Source: Skermanella sp. TT6
GTDB taxonomy: Bacteria; Pseudomonadota; Alphaproteobacteria; Azospirillales; Azospirillaceae
Reading direction: 5' to 3'
Assembly: GCF_016653635.2 (NCBI RefSeq)
Contig: NZ_CP067420.1
Location: 2,825,501 to 2,889,500 of the forward strand
Length of the DNA stretch: 64,000 bases
In this document: in pieces, positions 22,020 through 35,168 of the stretch
Layout: every line of letters begins with the position of its first letter
How positions within the stretch are numbered: position 1 is the first letter of the stretch
Program-made: the position numbers and the translations under genes
Notes under the pieces: generated by a model
Told to the model about the DNA's origin: nothing
Databases searched by the model: none
What the model saw: only the letters and a program-made list of their open reading frames with translations

Positions 22020-22101
22020 TGGTGAGCCCCCCGTTGAAAACCGCCTGAACAAAGTATTGAACCCCCCGGCTCAACCCTCGCGCGGAAAATGTCTGCTGGG
22101 T

Positions 22102-22137
22102 CCGCCGCGGCCCCCCATGGTCGGGGAGCCGCGGCGG
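22102..22137 (-). other. GC-rich hairpin between lon and hup
   Basis: Ten-base perfect arms (CCGCCGCGGC at 22102-22111 and complement at 22128-22137) lie 34 bases after the lon stop. There is no T-run, so it is not a typical Rho-independent terminator. It could stabilise the lon mRNA 3' end. Confidence 0.45.
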
Positions 22138-22170
22138 CGCAGGGAATTTAGGCGGTTTCCGCGGCCGATC

Positions 22171-24579
22171 TCAATGCCGAATTACTTCTTCGCGGTCGGC
22201 ATCACCACCCGGAGGGGTTACCTGGGCCTCCTCCGACGGTTCGCTCCACTCGATGGGCACGAGCGGCTGGGTCAAGGCATGCTGGAGCACCTCGTCGCCC
22301 ATGGACACCGGGATGATTCGCAGCCCCTTCTTGACGTTGTCGGGGATCTCCGCGAGGTCCTTCTCGTTGTCCTTGGGAATCAGGACGGTCTTGAGGCCGC
22401 CGCGCAGCGCCGCCAGAAGCTTCTCCTTCAGCCCGCCGATCGGCAGGACCCGGCCGCGCAGGGTGATCTCGCCGGTCATGGCGACATCCTTGCGGACAGG
22501 AATGCCGGTCAGCACCGACACGATCGAGGTGACCATCGCAACTCCGGCGGACGGACCGTCCTTCGGAGTCGCCCCCTCCGGGACGTGGACGTGGATGTCC
22601 TTCTTGCCGAACAGGTCGGGCCGGATGCCGAACACGGCGGCCCGCGACTTGACGTAGCTTTCGGCCGCCTGGACCGACTCCTTCATCACGTCGCCGAGCT
22701 TGCCGGTGGTCGTCACCTTGCCCTTGCCGGGCAGCATGACCGCCTCGATCGACAGCAGTTCGCCGCCCACCTCGGTCCAGGCCAGGCCCGTGGTGACGCC
22801 GACCAGATCCTCCAGTTCCGCCTCGCCGTAGCGGAACTTGCGCACGCCGGCATACTTGTCGAGGTTGCGGCGGTTGACCTGGACCTTGTCGAGACCCTTC
22901 ATCAGGATCTCCTTGATCGCCTTCCGGGCAAGGTTGGCGATCTCGCGCTCCAGGCTGCGGACGCCGGCCTCCCGGGTGTAGTAGCGGATCAGGTCGCGCA
23001 GGGCGTCGTCGGATACGGTGAACTCGCCCTTTTTCAGGCCGTGCGACTTGAGCTGCTTCTCCAGCAGGTGACGCTTGGCGATCTCGACCTTCTCGTCCTC
23101 GGTGTAGCCGGCGACGCGGATGATCTCCATGCGGTCCAGCAGCGGCTGCGGCATGCGCAGCGTGTTGGCCGTGCAGACGAACATGACGTCCGACAGGTCA
23201 TAATCGACCTCCAGGTAATGGTCGGCGAAGGTGCCGTTCTGCTCCGGGTCGAGCACCTCGAGCAGGGCCGACGACGGATCGCCGCGCCAGTCGGAGCCGA
23301 GCTTGTCGACCTCGTCCAGCAGGAACAGCGGGTTGGACGACTTCGCCTTCTTCATGCCCTGGATGACCTTGCCGGGCATCGAGCCGATATAAGTCCTGCG
23401 GTGGCCGCGGACCTCGGCCTCGTCACGGACGCCGCCCAGCGACATGCGGACGAAGTTGCGGCCGGTGGCCTTGGCGATCGACTTGCCGAGCGAGGTCTTG
23501 CCGACTCCGGGCGGGCCGACCAAGCACAGGATCGGACCCTTGACCTTGGTCATGCGCTGCTGGACGGCGAGGTACTCGAGGATGCGCTCCTTGACCTTCT
23601 CCAGTCCGAAATGGTCGGCGTTCAGCACGTTCTCGGCCAGCTTGATGTCGCGCTTGATCTTCGTGCGCTTCTTCCAGGGGATGCTGACGATCCAGTCCAG
23701 GTAGTTGCGGACGACGGTCGCCTCGGCCGACATCGGGCTCATTGAGCGCAGCTTCTTCAGCTCGGCCAGCGCCTTCTCGCGCGCGTCCTTGGACAGACGG
23801 GTCTTGTTGATCCGGTCTTCCAGTTCCGCGACCTCGTCGCGGCCGTCCTCCGACTCGCCCAGTTCCTTCTGGATGGCCTTGAGCTGTTCGTTCAGGTAGT
23901 ACTCGCGCTGAGTCTTCTCCATCTGCCGCTTGACGCGGTTCCGGATGCGCTTCTCGACCTGGAGGACGCCGATCTCGCCTTCCATGAAGGCATAGACCCG
24001 CTCCAGCCGCTCGCCGACGGTGGCGGTCTCCAGCAGCTGCTGCTTCTCGGGAATCTTGAGCGCGAGGTGCGAAGCGACCGTATCGGCCAGCTTGCCGGCT
24101 TCGTCGATCTGGTTGATCGAGACCAGGACCTCGGGCGGGATCTTCTTGTTGAGCTTGATATACTGCTCGAACTGCGAGACGACGGCGCGGGAAAGGGCTT
24201 CGAGCTCCTGGGCCTCGCCGGCCTTCTCGTCGATCAGTTCGGCGTGGGCCTGGAAGAAATCTTCATTCTCGGAGAATTTGGTTATCGACGCCCGCTGGCC
24301 GCCCTCGACCAGCACCTTGACGGTGCCGTCCGGGAGCTTCAGCAGCTGGAGCACCGTACCGACCGTACCGACGGAGTAGATGTCCGCCGGGGAAGGATCG
24401 TCCTGCGCCGCGTTCTTCTGGGTGACCAGCAGGATCTGCTTGTCGTCCTTCATCACGTCTTCGAGCGCCCGCACGGACTTTTCGCGCCCTACGAACAGCG
24501 GCACGATCATGTGCGGAAAGACGACGATGTCCCTCAGCGGCAGGACCGGGTACAAAGCTCCACGGGGGATTTCAAACAT
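22171..24579 (-). CDS. lon: ATP-dependent protease Lon
   Basis: An 802-residue hexameric AAA+ serine protease that degrades misfolded and regulatory proteins. In order, there is an N-terminal substrate-binding domain (to about residue 310), the AAA+ module with Walker [14 protein letters not shown] and Walker [12 protein letters not shown], and the protease domain. The catalytic serine is in [11 protein letters not shown] (about residue 677), with the partner lysine about 43 residues later. Length is standard. It lies 157 bases downstream of clpX. Confidence 0.97.
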   Translation of the reverse strand: MFEIPRGALYPVLPLRDIVVFPHMIVPLFVGREKSVRALEDVMKDDKQILLVTQKNAAQDDPSPADIYSVGTVGTVLQLLKLPDGTVKVLVEGGQRASITKFSENEDFFQAHAELIDEKAGEAQELEALSRAVVSQFEQYIKLNKKIPPEVLVSINQIDEAGKLADTVASHLALKIPEKQQLLETATVGERLERVYAFMEGEIGVLQVEKRIRNRVKRQMEKTQREYYLNEQLKAIQKELGESEDGRDEVAELEDRINKTRLSKDAREKALAELKKLRSMSPMSAEATVVRNYLDWIVSIPWKKRTKIKRDIKLAENVLNADHFGLEKVKERILEYLAVQQRMTKVKGPILCLVGPPGVGKTSLGKSIAKATGRNFVRMSLGGVRDEAEVRGHRRTYIGSMPGKVIQGMKKAKSSNPLFLLDEVDKLGSDWRGDPSSALLEVLDPEQNGTFADHYLEVDYDLSDVMFVCTANTLRMPQPLLDRMEIIRVAGYTEDEKVEIAKRHLLEKQLKSHGLKKGEFTVSDDALRDLIRYYTREAGVRSLEREIANLARKAIKEILMKGLDKVQVNRRNLDKYAGVRKFRYGEAELEDLVGVTTGLAWTEVGGELLSIEAVMLPGKGKVTTTGKLGDVMKESVQAAESYVKSRAAVFGIRPDLFGKKDIHVHVPEGATPKDGPSAGVAMVTSIVSVLTGIPVRKDVAMTGEITLRGRVLPIGGLKEKLLAALRGGLKTVLIPKDNEKDLAEIPDNVKKGLRIIPVSMGDEVLQHALTQPLVPIEWSEPSEEAQVTPPGGDADREEVIRH

Positions 24580-24670
24580 ATGGTGCGCCTCTCGTGTGAA
24601 GGCCGTCAGCCCGATATGGGCCTGAAAGGAGTCTCACCCCTTGTGGGCGTAAGGACAGGTGGCGGCCTGA

Positions 24671-24704
24671 TCCTAACGTGGTCCAGACGGGCCGCCCCTT
24701 CAAG
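24671..24704 (-). promoter_or_regulatory. Possible heat-shock-type -35 element upstream of lon
   Basis: On the minus strand CTTGAA (24704-24699) lies about 120 bases before the lon start, within CCTTGAAGGGG. This resembles the -35 of RpoH promoters. A convincing -10 is not seen: the best candidate, CCACGTTAG, is a weak match. It is listed only because lon is heat-inducible in many bacteria. Confidence 0.25.
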
Positions 24705-24736
24705 GTCTTGACACCCCGCAGGAGCGGCATGGGAAC

Positions 24737-26002
24737 TCACGCTCCGGGCGCCAGGTCGCCGCGCCTGTCGGAATAGATGTAGAGAGGCTTGGACCGTCCC
24801 TCGACGACTTCCTTGTTGATCATGATCTCCTCCACGCCCTGGAGCCCGGGCAGCTCGAACATGGGATCCAGCAGGATGCCTTCCATGATCGAGCGCAGCC
24901 CGCGGGCGCCGGTCTTGCGCGCGATGGCCTTGTTGGCGATGCCTTTCAGCGCCTCGTCGGCGAACTCCAGCCGGACATCCTCCATCTCGAAAAGCCGCTG
25001 GTACTGCTTCACCAGGGCGTTCTTCGGCTTGGTCAGGATCTCCATCAGCGCCGCCTCGTCCAGGTCGGACAGGGTGGCGACCACCGGCAGCCGGCCGACG
25101 AACTCGGGGATCAGGCCGAACTTCAGCAGGTCCTCCGGCTCGACGTCGCGCAGGATCGCACCGGTCTGGCGCTCGTCCGGTCCCCGGACGTCCGCCCCGA
25201 AGCCGATCGAGGTGCCGCGGCCGCGCTGGGCGATGATCTTCTCGAGCCCGGCGAAGGCGCCGCCGCAGATGAACAGGATGTTGGTCGTGTCGACCTGCAG
25301 GAATTCCTGCTGGGGATGCTTCCGGCCGCCCTGGGGCGGCACGGACGCGACCGTCCCTTCCATGATCTTCAGCAGTGCCTGCTGCACGCCCTCGCCCGAG
25401 ACGTCGCGGGTGATCGACGGGTTGTCGGACTTGCGGCTGATCTTGTCGACCTCGTCGATATAGACGATGCCGCGCTGCGCCCGCTCGACATTGTAGTCGG
25501 CGGCCTGCAGCAGCTTCAGGATGATGTTCTCCACGTCCTCGCCGACATATCCCGCTTCGGTCAGGGTCGTGGCGTCGGCCATGGTGAACGGGACGTCGAT
25601 GATCCGGGCCAGCGTCTGGGCCAGCAGTGTCTTGCCGCACCCGGTCGGACCGATCAGGAGGATGTTGGATTTCGCCAGTTCGACGTCGTTGTGCTTGGTG
25701 CCGTGGGCCAGCCGCTTGTAGTGGTTGTGGACCGCGACCGACAGAACCCTCTTGGCGTGATCCTGGCCGATCACGTAGTCGTCCAGCACGGCATGTATGT
25801 CCCGCGGAGTCGGCACCCCGTCGCGGGACTTCACCAGCGTCGTCTTGTTCTCTTCGCGGATGATGTCCATGCATAGTTCGACGCATTCATCGCAGATGAA
25901 CACCGTCGGGCCGGCAATCAGCTTGCGCACCTCATGCTGGCTCTTCCCGCAGAAGGAGCAGTAGAGGGTATTCTTCGAATCGCCGCCGGTGGACTTGGTC
26001 AT
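24737..26002 (-). CDS. clpX: ATP-dependent Clp protease ATP-binding subunit ClpX
   Basis: A 421-residue AAA+ unfoldase that feeds substrates to ClpP. The N-terminal zinc-binding domain has Cys15, Cys18, Cys37 and Cys40. Walker A is GPTGCGKT and Walker B is [12 protein letters not shown] sensor/arginine region and the RGLRSIMEG segment follow. Length is normal for the family. It lies 201 bases after clpP on the same strand, with no gene in between. Confidence 0.97.
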   Translation of the reverse strand: MTKSTGGDSKNTLYCSFCGKSQHEVRKLIAGPTVFICDECVELCMDIIREENKTTLVKSRDGVPTPRDIHAVLDDYVIGQDHAKRVLSVAVHNHYKRLAHGTKHNDVELAKSNILLIGPTGCGKTLLAQTLARIIDVPFTMADATTLTEAGYVGEDVENIILKLLQAADYNVERAQRGIVYIDEVDKISRKSDNPSITRDVSGEGVQQALLKIMEGTVASVPPQGGRKHPQQEFLQVDTTNILFICGGAFAGLEKIIAQRGRGTSIGFGADVRGPDERQTGAILRDVEPEDLLKFGLIPEFVGRLPVVATLSDLDEAALMEILTKPKNALVKQYQRLFEMEDVRLEFADEALKGIANKAIARKTGARGLRSIMEGILLDPMFELPGLQGVEEIMINKEVVEGRSKPLYIYSDRRGDLAPGA

Positions 26003-26203
26003 ATGGGCTCCGTCACAGCACCGAGTGGCGTTCGGTCCGGCGACCCGTTGGTACAGCTTGGTCGAACAACCGTTCCAAACGCCTTTCAGAAACAGGGTGT
26101 CCCGGGAAAACCCGGCGGCAAGACCTATCGTTGACCTTGCCGCACTGGAACAATCCTATTCAACAACACGCAATACGCGGCGATCAATATCTAGTTGGTG
26201 CGA

Positions 26204-26839
26204 TCAAGTCGCCGGCGTGTCGCCCACGCCCGCCGGACGGCTCGTCACCACCTCGTCGATCAGGCCGAAACTCTTGGCCTCCTCGGGCGACATGAACTTG
26301 TCGCGCTCCATCGCCGCCTCGATCACGTCCAGGGTCTGGCCGCTGTGCTTGGCATAGATGTCGTTCAGCCGGGACCGCAGCTTCAGGATCTCCTGGGCCT
26401 GGATCTCGATGTCGGCCGCCTGGCCCTGGGCACCGCCGGAGGGCTGGTGGACCATGATCCGGCTGTTCGGCAGGGAGAACCGCTTGCCGGGCGCGCCCGC
26501 GGTCAGCAGGAGCGAGCCCATGCTGGCGGCCTGGCCGATGCAGACGGTCGAGACCGGCGGCCGGATGTATTGCATGGTGTCGTAGATCGCCAAGCCGGAG
26601 GTCACGTACCCGCCCGGCGAATTGATGTAGAAGGAGATGTCCTTGGTCGGGTTCTCCGACTCAAGGAACAGGAGCTGCGCGCAGATCAGGCTGGCAACGC
26701 CGTCGTTGACCGGACCGATCAGGAAGATGATGCGCTCCTTCAAGAGGCGCGAATAGATGTCGAACGCGCGCTCGCCGCGATTGGTCTGTTCGATGACCAT
26801 CGGGACCAGAGCGTTCATCCGCGGCTCGAAATCGTTCAT
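26204..26839 (-). CDS. clpP: ATP-dependent Clp protease proteolytic subunit
   Basis: A 211-residue serine protease that forms the tetradecameric chamber used by ClpX and ClpA. The catalytic triad is visible as Ser106 ([11 protein letters not shown]), His131 (IMVHQPSGG) and Asp180 (MERD). A short N-terminal propeptide is likely removed. It sits between tig (197 bases upstream) and clpX, the usual alphaproteobacterial order. Confidence 0.97.
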   Translation of the reverse strand: MNDFEPRMNALVPMVIEQTNRGERAFDIYSRLLKERIIFLIGPVNDGVASLICAQLLFLESENPTKDISFYINSPGGYVTSGLAIYDTMQYIRPPVSTVCIGQAASMGSLLLTAGAPGKRFSLPNSRIMVHQPSGGAQGQAADIEIQAQEILKLRSRLNDIYAKHSGQTLDVIEAAMERDKFMSPEEAKSFGLIDEVVTSRPAGVGDTPAT

Positions 26840-27036
26840 TCTTTTCGACTCTCCCGTTTCCCTGCCTCGCGCTGCCCGAGGTCTCGGACCCGCAGCCAGG
26901 GCTTTGATCCCTGATGACGGCCCGCCGGCTGGTGCCGCCGGACCGTCCGTCCCATCGATCCCGTCCCGCGGGTCCGGTCGCCCGAACCCGATCGCACCGG
27001 ACCCGATTCGCCGGGCGCGGTCCGCCGAGAGCCCGA

Positions 27037-28380
27037 TCAGGCCGCGGCGGTATCCTCGGACTCGTCCGGATCGCGCACCAGTTCCTCGACCGAGACGGTC
27101 TTCTCGTTCACCTTAGCGAGTTCGAGGATGAAGTCGATGACCTTGTCCTCGAACAGCGGCGCGCGAAGGTTGTCGATCGCCCGCGGATTGCTGCGGAAGA
27201 ACTCGAACACCTCGCGCTCCTGCCCCGGGTAGCGCTGGGCCTCGGTGATGAGGGCCCGGTTCAGCTCGTCCTGGGTCACCTGGATATTGTTGCGGCGGCC
27301 GACTTCGGAAAGGAGCAGGCCGAGCCGGACGCGGCGTTCCGCGATCCCCCGGTACTCCGCCTTCAGCTCGTCCTCGCTCTTCCCGGCCTCCTCGGCGTCG
27401 GGGCCGCCCCGCTTCAGCTCTTCCTGGAGCCGCTTCCAGATCGTCTCGAACTCGATCTCGACCATGCCGGCCGGAACCTCGAAGCTGTGGGTGTCCGCCA
27501 GCTTGTCGAGCAGGGTGCGCTTGACCTTGGACCGCGAGATGCCGGCGTAGTCCTGGCCGATGCGGTCCTTGATCATCTGCTTCAGGGCGGCCAGGTCGTC
27601 GGCGCCGAACTTCTTCGCGAACTCGTCGTCGATCACGGCCGGCGCGGGCTCCCGGATCTCCTTGACGTCCACCTCGAACACGGCTTCCTTGCCCTGGAGC
27701 TCGGCCGCGGCGTAGTTCTCGGGGAAGGTCACGGTCACGGTGCGGTGATCGCCCGGCTTCGAACCGACGAGCTGCTCCTCGAAGGTCCCGACGAAGCTGT
27801 TGGAGCCGAGCTCCAGCCGGTGATCCTTGGCGTCCATGCCCGGCTTCGCCTCGCCGTCGACGGTGCCGGCGAAGTCGATCACCAGGATGTCGCCGTTGCG
27901 GGCCGGACGCTCCTCGGTCACGGGCTGCGAATCGCGGCTGCTCTTGGACAGCCGCTCCAGCGTCTCGTCGACCTGCTTGTCGTCCACCTCGGCGACGACC
28001 CGCTCCAGCTCGATCGTGGAGAAATCCACCGGCTCGATGTCCGGCAGCAGTTCCACCGCCATGTCGTATTCCAGGTTCCCGCCTTCCGAGAACGAGGTCA
28101 CCTGGATCTTCGGCTGGAGCGCCGGACGCAGGCCGCGCTCGTCGATCGCCTGCTGCGAGCTGTCATTGACCGCCGCTTCCAGGACTTCGCCCATGACCGA
28201 CTGAGCATAGCGCTGCTTCACGATGGGCATCGGGACCTTGCCCGGGCGGAAGCCCGGTATCCGAAGCGTCTTGCCCAGCTCCTGGAGCCGGCTGTTGACC
28301 TTCGTCTCGATCTCCTGGGCGGGAATGACGACCTTGTATTCACGCTTGAGGCCGTCGGCGCTCGTCTCGGTAATCTGCAT
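27037..28380 (-). CDS. tig: Trigger factor
   Basis: A 447-residue ribosome-associated chaperone with prolyl isomerase activity. In order, there is an N-terminal ribosome-binding domain with the signature GFRPGKVP (about residue 45), an FKBP-type domain (about 150-245, with [15 protein letters not shown]) and a helical C-terminal substrate-cradling domain. It ends in an acidic tail. It leads the tig-clpP-clpX-lon series; tRNA-Leu lies just upstream. Confidence 0.96.
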   Translation of the reverse strand: MQITETSADGLKREYKVVIPAQEIETKVNSRLQELGKTLRIPGFRPGKVPMPIVKQRYAQSVMGEVLEAAVNDSSQQAIDERGLRPALQPKIQVTSFSEGGNLEYDMAVELLPDIEPVDFSTIELERVVAEVDDKQVDETLERLSKSSRDSQPVTEERPARNGDILVIDFAGTVDGEAKPGMDAKDHRLELGSNSFVGTFEEQLVGSKPGDHRTVTVTFPENYAAAELQGKEAVFEVDVKEIREPAPAVIDDEFAKKFGADDLAALKQMIKDRIGQDYAGISRSKVKRTLLDKLADTHSFEVPAGMVEIEFETIWKRLQEELKRGGPDAEEAGKSEDELKAEYRGIAERRVRLGLLLSEVGRRNNIQVTQDELNRALITEAQRYPGQEREVFEFFRSNPRAIDNLRAPLFEDKVIDFILELAKVNEKTVSVEELVRDPDESEDTAAA

Positions 28381-28456
28381 TGGACTGGAAGCCTGTTTCG
28401 TTGGCGACCGGTGCTCGCCGGTCGCGGCTTGAGAACCTCGGGTACGGCTGGCCTGA

Positions 28457-28541
28457 TGGTGCGGGCGAAGGGACTCGAACCCCCACGACTTGCGTCACCG
28501 GAACCTAAATCCGGCGCGTCTACCAATTCCGCCACGCCCGC
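28457..28541 (-). tRNA. tRNA-Leu (TAG)
   Basis: An 85-nt class II tRNA with a long variable arm, on the minus strand. The acceptor stem starts GCGGGCG and pairs with CGCCCGC, the anticodon loop ATTTAGG reads TAG, the T arm has GTTCGAG, and CCA is encoded. Confidence 0.97.
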
Positions 28542-28701
28542 ACAGGCAGCCCCGCGCAGGCGGAAATGGACACCCGCCCGCCGGGTTTGCCTCTATAGCA
28601 CACCGATTTCGGGACAAACAGGCTAAGATTTCCGCACGAACGAAAGGGGCTCGAACCGGGGCGTGGCCGGCGCCGCGCCGCCCCGGACGCGCCGGCGGGG
28701 G

Positions 28702-28938
28702 TCAGGCGAGCACACGCTCGCTGAACAGTTCGGAAAAGGAGCTGAGGGCCAGGGTCCGCAACTCGTCCGCCGTATCGACGCGCTCGTAATGCACGCTGAA
28801 ACGGACATGGGGAATTCCGACGCTGTCCTTGGAGACCGCCAGCACGCGCGCGGTCTCGACTATCTTGCCGGGCGTGGTCCGCCGGAAAACCGAACCTTCG
28901 ATAACGTCTACCGGAGCCTTCCGCCGTCTCAAGAACAT
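28702..28938 (-). CDS. Small protein of unknown function
   Basis: A 78-residue protein with no recognised domain. After a basic start (MFLRRRKAPVDV) it has SVFRRTTPGKIVETARVLA and GIPHVRFSVHYERV, which predict a small mainly beta-strand fold. No signal peptide or membrane segment is seen. A GGGACGGAAC ribosome binding site precedes the ATG, and the codon use resembles its neighbours. I recall similar short proteins in other alphaproteobacteria but cannot name a function. It stands alone between tRNA-Leu and malonyl-CoA decarboxylase. Confidence 0.65.
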   Translation of the reverse strand: MFLRRRKAPVDVIEGSVFRRTTPGKIVETARVLAVSKDSVGIPHVRFSVHYERVDTADELRTLALSSFSELFSERVLA

Positions 28939-29049
28939 GGGTTCCGTCCCGCTCTAGCTTGGTTAATGTCAGCAGATCAAAGACTAGAGGCGCCCTCTTT
29001 ATGAAGAGTTAAAGCAGCATGCAAAACATTTTAGACAATTTTATTGGCA

Positions 29050-30522
29050 TTATCCGGTACTCTTGAGGTGCGCGCGGACATATGAGGAAACATTGATGTT
29101 CCCATCGCCCGTGTATGCTTCATGGTTGGACTCGATATCGGCCAGCTTGTAGCGGTAGTTGATCATCATGCCGGCGGATTGGCGAAGCCCGTTCTCCGAC
29201 GTGTCGCCGAGCCAGTTGAGCCGCTCCATGCGGGCGCCGTTCGACAGGTGGAAATGGGCGACCGGGTCCCGGGCCCGCTTTCCAGCCTTGGCCTCTATCA
29301 GGTAGGTGGCGCACAACCGCATGAGGATCGGCTTCACCACCTTGACGATCGCTTCGTCGCGGTGCCATCCGGGACGGTCCAGCACCGCGGCAAGGCCGGC
29401 GGCCGTCTCCGGGGGCAGGATCCCGGCATCCGTGAAGAGGTCGGCGATCCGGGCCCGTTCCGACGTGGTCAGGATATCGCCGTCGTCGCTCGCCTCCGCA
29501 GCGGTCATTTCGCCATCGAGCCAGCGCCGGAAGCCGGGGATCGGCGACAGGGTCGCGAAATACTTCAGCTTGGGGAACTCGGCGGTCAGGCTGTCGACGA
29601 CCCGCTTGATCAGGAAGTTGCCGAAGCTGATCCCAGCCAGCCCCTTCTGGGCGTTGGAGATCGAGTAGAAGATCGCGGTATCCGCCGCCTGAGGGTCCTG
29701 GACCGGCGCCGCCTCGTCCAGAAGCGTCTGGACATTGTCCGACATGCCGCTGACCAGCGCGACCTCGACGAAGATCAGCGGCTCGTCGGGCATCCGGGGG
29801 TGGAAGAAGGCGAAGCAGCGGCGGTCCGAGTCGAGACGGTCCTTCAGGTCCTGCCATCCCCGGATGGCGTGCACCGCCTCGTAGGCGATCAGCTTCTCCA
29901 GCAGCGCGGCCGGGCTGTCCCAGGTGATTCGCCGCAATTCCAGGAATCCGACGTCGAACCAGTTCTTCAGCAGCGTCTTGAGGTCGGCCTCCAGGGCGGC
30001 CATCAGCGGGTCGTCCGCCGCCCACTCCAGGAGCTGGGCACGCATGTCCACGAGGAACTTCACCCCCTCGGGCAGACCGTTGAACTGGGTCAGCAGCCGC
30101 ATCCGTCCCGGCTCGAGGGCCTCGCGGAGCTTCCGCTCCGCCTTGCCGCGCAGCACGGGGTCCGGCGCCTTGTGGAAAGCGTCCACCGCCTGGTCGACCG
30201 TGGCCCGGTCCACGTCGAAGTCGCGCGACAGGATCGTCAGGAAATTCCGCCGCCCCGTCGAGTCGAGGCTCAGATAGGTACGCCCCAGTTCGGCCGCCCG
30301 GGCGCGCGCCGAGACCTCCCCGCCCCGCCCCGCCAGGCAGGCCTGCATCTGGACGCGGAGCCGGTCCGCATCCTCGCGCGGCAGGTGGGGACGCGGCATC
30401 GCGCCGACCGCCTCGCGCGAGAAGGCCGCGATGTCGCGCCAGGCGGAGCGCAGGTTCTCAAGGGTACGGTCGAACAGCGAGGGGGACGGCTGCTCTTCGA
30501 GGGGTGCCGGGAGCTGGGTCAT
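29050..30522 (-). CDS. Malonyl-CoA decarboxylase
   Basis: A 490-residue enzyme that converts malonyl-CoA to acetyl-CoA and CO2. The N-terminal helical oligomerisation region (about residues 1-190) is followed by an acetyltransferase-like catalytic domain. Conserved segments include FFHPRMPDEPLIFVEVAL, FSISNAQKGLAGISFGN-like sequence (here FYSISNAQKGL), FATLSPIPGFRRWL with the catalytic serine, and PVAHFHLSNGARMERLNW with the catalytic histidine. Length fits bacterial MCDs. It starts 75 bases after nnrD on the same strand. No malonate transport genes are nearby, so a housekeeping or fatty-acid role is more likely. Confidence 0.94.
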   Translation of the reverse strand: MTQLPAPLEEQPSPSLFDRTLENLRSAWRDIAAFSREAVGAMPRPHLPREDADRLRVQMQACLAGRGGEVSARARAAELGRTYLSLDSTGRRNFLTILSRDFDVDRATVDQAVDAFHKAPDPVLRGKAERKLREALEPGRMRLLTQFNGLPEGVKFLVDMRAQLLEWAADDPLMAALEADLKTLLKNWFDVGFLELRRITWDSPAALLEKLIAYEAVHAIRGWQDLKDRLDSDRRCFAFFHPRMPDEPLIFVEVALVSGMSDNVQTLLDEAAPVQDPQAADTAIFYSISNAQKGLAGISFGNFLIKRVVDSLTAEFPKLKYFATLSPIPGFRRWLDGEMTAAEASDDGDILTTSERARIADLFTDAGILPPETAAGLAAVLDRPGWHRDEAIVKVVKPILMRLCATYLIEAKAGKRARDPVAHFHLSNGARMERLNWLGDTSENGLRQSAGMMINYRYKLADIESNHEAYTGDGNINVSSYVRAHLKSTG

Positions 30523-30597
30523 GTCCGCGATCTTGGTGGAATCGCGGCCGGCCGATCAAGGGCAAAGCCGCCGCCGCGGCCATCCTTCACGGAAGCT

Positions 30598-32923
<2,326 letters not shown>

Positions 32924-33245
32924 CGCGCATCGACCGTCCCCGACCGCTCCACCCCATTCGGACGGCCCACGGCGATTCGCGCGCAGCGCGGAAAGCCGCC
33001 GCGGCCGATCCCGGATAAGACCTTGGCGCCGGCCGATCCCGGCCGCGCGTCCGGCTCCATCGACATCGCGGGCAAAGCCGGCCGGACAGCCACGTCGCCG
33101 CAATTCCGCTGACGGATAAGCTGTGGATTGTGCGTCCGGAAAGGTCGTGACATAACAACGCCCGCGCGCGTCACCAAAATCGGTTTCTCCCCGTCCTCCT
33201 CGGCGGGAGCGAGCCAGCGTCAACCATAGAAACGGATCCCGAGGC

Positions 33246-34655
33246 ATGTCTGACATCAGCAAGGTCTTCGACCTGATCAAGGAACACGACGTCAAGTACG
33301 TCGACCTTCGCTTCACCGACCCGCGCGGCAAGCTGCAGCACACCGCGCAGCACGTCTCCACGATGAACGAAGAAGCCTTCACCGACGGCATCATGTTCGA
33401 CGGTTCATCGATAGCGGGCTGGAAGGCGATCAACGAGTCCGACATGACCCTGATGCCGGACGCGGCGACCGCGGTGATGGACCCGTTCGCGGCCCAGCCG
33501 ATGCTGAACATCTTCTGCGACGTGTACGAGCCCTCCAGCGGCCAGCCCTACAACCGCGACCCGCGCTCGATCGCCAAGGCGGCCCAGGCGCACATGGAAG
33601 CGGCCGGCATCGGCGACACCGCCTATTTCGGTCCGGAAGCCGAGTTCTTCGTGTTCGACGACGTCCGCTACGAAGTCTCGATGAACCAGTGCTTCTACAA
33701 GATCGACAGCGAGGAAGGCCCGTACATCACCGGCAAGGAACTCCCCGAGGGCAACCTGGGCCACCGCCCGGCCGTCAAGGGCGGCTACTTCCCGGTTCCG
33801 CCGATCGACTCGGGGCAGGACCTGCGCGCCGAGATGCTGACCGTCCTGGGCGAGATGGGCGTCGAGATCGAGAAGCACCACCACGAGGTGGCCGCTTCCC
33901 AGCACGAGCTCGGCATCAAGTTCGACACGCTGGTCAAGACCGCCGACAACATGCAGCAGTTCAAGTATGTCGTGCATAACGTCGCCGCGGCCTACGGCAA
34001 GACCGCGACGTTCATGCCGAAGCCGGTCTACGGCGACAACGGCTCGGGCATGCACTGCCACCAGTCGATCTGGAAGGATGGCCAGCCGATCTTCGCCGGC
34101 TCGGGCTACGCCGACCTGTCCGACCTAGCGCTGTACTACATCGGCGGCATCATCAAGCACGCCCGCGCGCTGAACGCCTTCACCAACCCGTCGACCAACA
34201 GCTACAAGCGTCTGGTTCCGGGCTACGAGGCTCCGGTGCTGCTGGCCTACTCGGCCCGCAACCGCTCGGCGTCCTGCCGCATCCCCTACGTCGCGAGCCC
34301 GAAGGGCAAGCGCGTCGAGGTCCGGTTCCCCGATCCGTCGGCCAACCCGTACCTGGCCTTCGCCGCCATGCTGATGGCCGGTCTGGACGGTATCCAGAAC
34401 AAGATCCATCCCGGCGACGCGATGGACAAGAACCTGTACGACCTGCCTCCGGAAGAGCTGGCCTCGGTCCCGACCGTGTGCGGTTCGCTCCGTCAGGCGC
34501 TCGACAGCCTGGAAGCCGACCACGAGTTCCTGACCAAGGGCGACGTCTTCGCCCCGGACATGATCGCGGCCTATATCGAGCTGAAGCGCGAAGAGCAGAT
34601 GGCCTTCGAGACCTCGCCGCACCCGATCGAGTACAAGATGTACTACTCGGTCTGA
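33246..34655 (+). CDS. glnA: Glutamine synthetase type I
   Basis: A 469-residue dodecameric enzyme that makes glutamine from glutamate, ammonia and ATP. Family motifs are [42 protein letters not shown] and the ATP loop [17 protein letters not shown]. The adenylylation tyrosine is Tyr398 in [10 protein letters not shown], so activity is expected to be controlled by GlnE and PII. The 322-base gap after glnB holds no gene. TTGTGC-N17-CATAAC at 33128-33156 is a weak candidate for a second, sigma-70 promoter. A strong terminator follows. Confidence 0.97.
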   Translation: MSDISKVFDLIKEHDVKYVDLRFTDPRGKLQHTAQHVSTMNEEAFTDGIMFDGSSIAGWKAINESDMTLMPDAATAVMDPFAAQPMLNIFCDVYEPSSGQPYNRDPRSIAKAAQAHMEAAGIGDTAYFGPEAEFFVFDDVRYEVSMNQCFYKIDSEEGPYITGKELPEGNLGHRPAVKGGYFPVPPIDSGQDLRAEMLTVLGEMGVEIEKHHHEVAASQHELGIKFDTLVKTADNMQQFKYVVHNVAAAYGKTATFMPKPVYGDNGSGMHCHQSIWKDGQPIFAGSGYADLSDLALYYIGGIIKHARALNAFTNPSTNSYKRLVPGYEAPVLLAYSARNRSASCRIPYVASPKGKRVEVRFPDPSANPYLAFAAMLMAGLDGIQNKIHPGDAMDKNLYDLPPEELASVPTVCGSLRQALDSLEADHEFLTKGDVFAPDMIAAYIELKREEQMAFETSPHPIEYKMYYSV

Positions 34656-34690
34656 TCGGCCCGGTCCGAAGCTCAGCTACCGACCGAAAG

Positions 34691-34728
34691 GCGGGGCAGC
34701 GGTTCATCCGCTGCCCCGCTCTTTTTTT
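34691..34728 (+). terminator. Rho-independent terminator of glnA
   Basis: Twelve-base perfect arms (GCGGGGCAGCGG at 34691-34702 and complement at 34708-34719) with a five-base loop are followed by TCTTTTTTT. The hairpin begins 36 bases after the glnA stop. This is the clearest intrinsic terminator in the window. Confidence 0.92.
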
Positions 34729-34802
34729 GCCGGTATGGAGCCGGTAGACCCTTAGGGTTGTACCCGATCAGGTCGCTCCGTCCGAGACAGCCGATCCGAC
34801 GC

Positions 34803-34886
34803 GTTGCGCCATGGGCGCAACCTACGATCTTCGGCCCGCATCACCTCCGCCCTGCATCGAGCCGTAGGTTGCGCCCATGGCGCAAC
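34803..34886. repeat. Pair of inverted REP-like palindromes
   Basis: A 24-base unit at 34803-34826 is exactly inverted at 34863-34886, 36 bases apart. Each copy reads, outward, CGTAGGTTGCGCC then CATGGCGCAAC. That is a GTAG tetranucleotide followed by a GGTTGCGCC/GGCGCAACC palindrome, the layout of REP elements mobilised by RAYT (REP-associated tyrosine) transposases. No transposase is in the window. The rest of the 513-base gap between glnA and the next gene holds only the glnA terminator and no convincing coding sequence. Confidence 0.7.
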
Positions 34887-35168
34887 ACAGTGAGGCGGGT
34901 GGAACGGCAGGCTGCGTGAAACGAAGCGGTCCAACCTGATCGGGGACTCCTCTCGGTACACGGCCTGCTTAAAGAATCGGCATCCAACCCGCTGTTCGAC
35001 CGTCCCGCGTTCCAGATGATTGCCGGCCTGAATGGTATTCTCCACAGAGCGCAGCCATCCGCAGGCTTGCGCTTTCCCGGTAAATCCTGCAGGTTTATGC
35101 ATGTTCTTGCATAGTGCGGCGAAAGTTCGGGGACGGCCGCCCTCCACCCGCCGATCCCGGGAAGTCCC

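Noticed and set aside
34752-35147. A 131-codon minus-strand frame in the glnA-tupC gap
   Set aside because: It runs through both REP-like palindromes, has no ribosome binding site and no family resemblance. A decayed gene cannot be excluded but cannot be supported.
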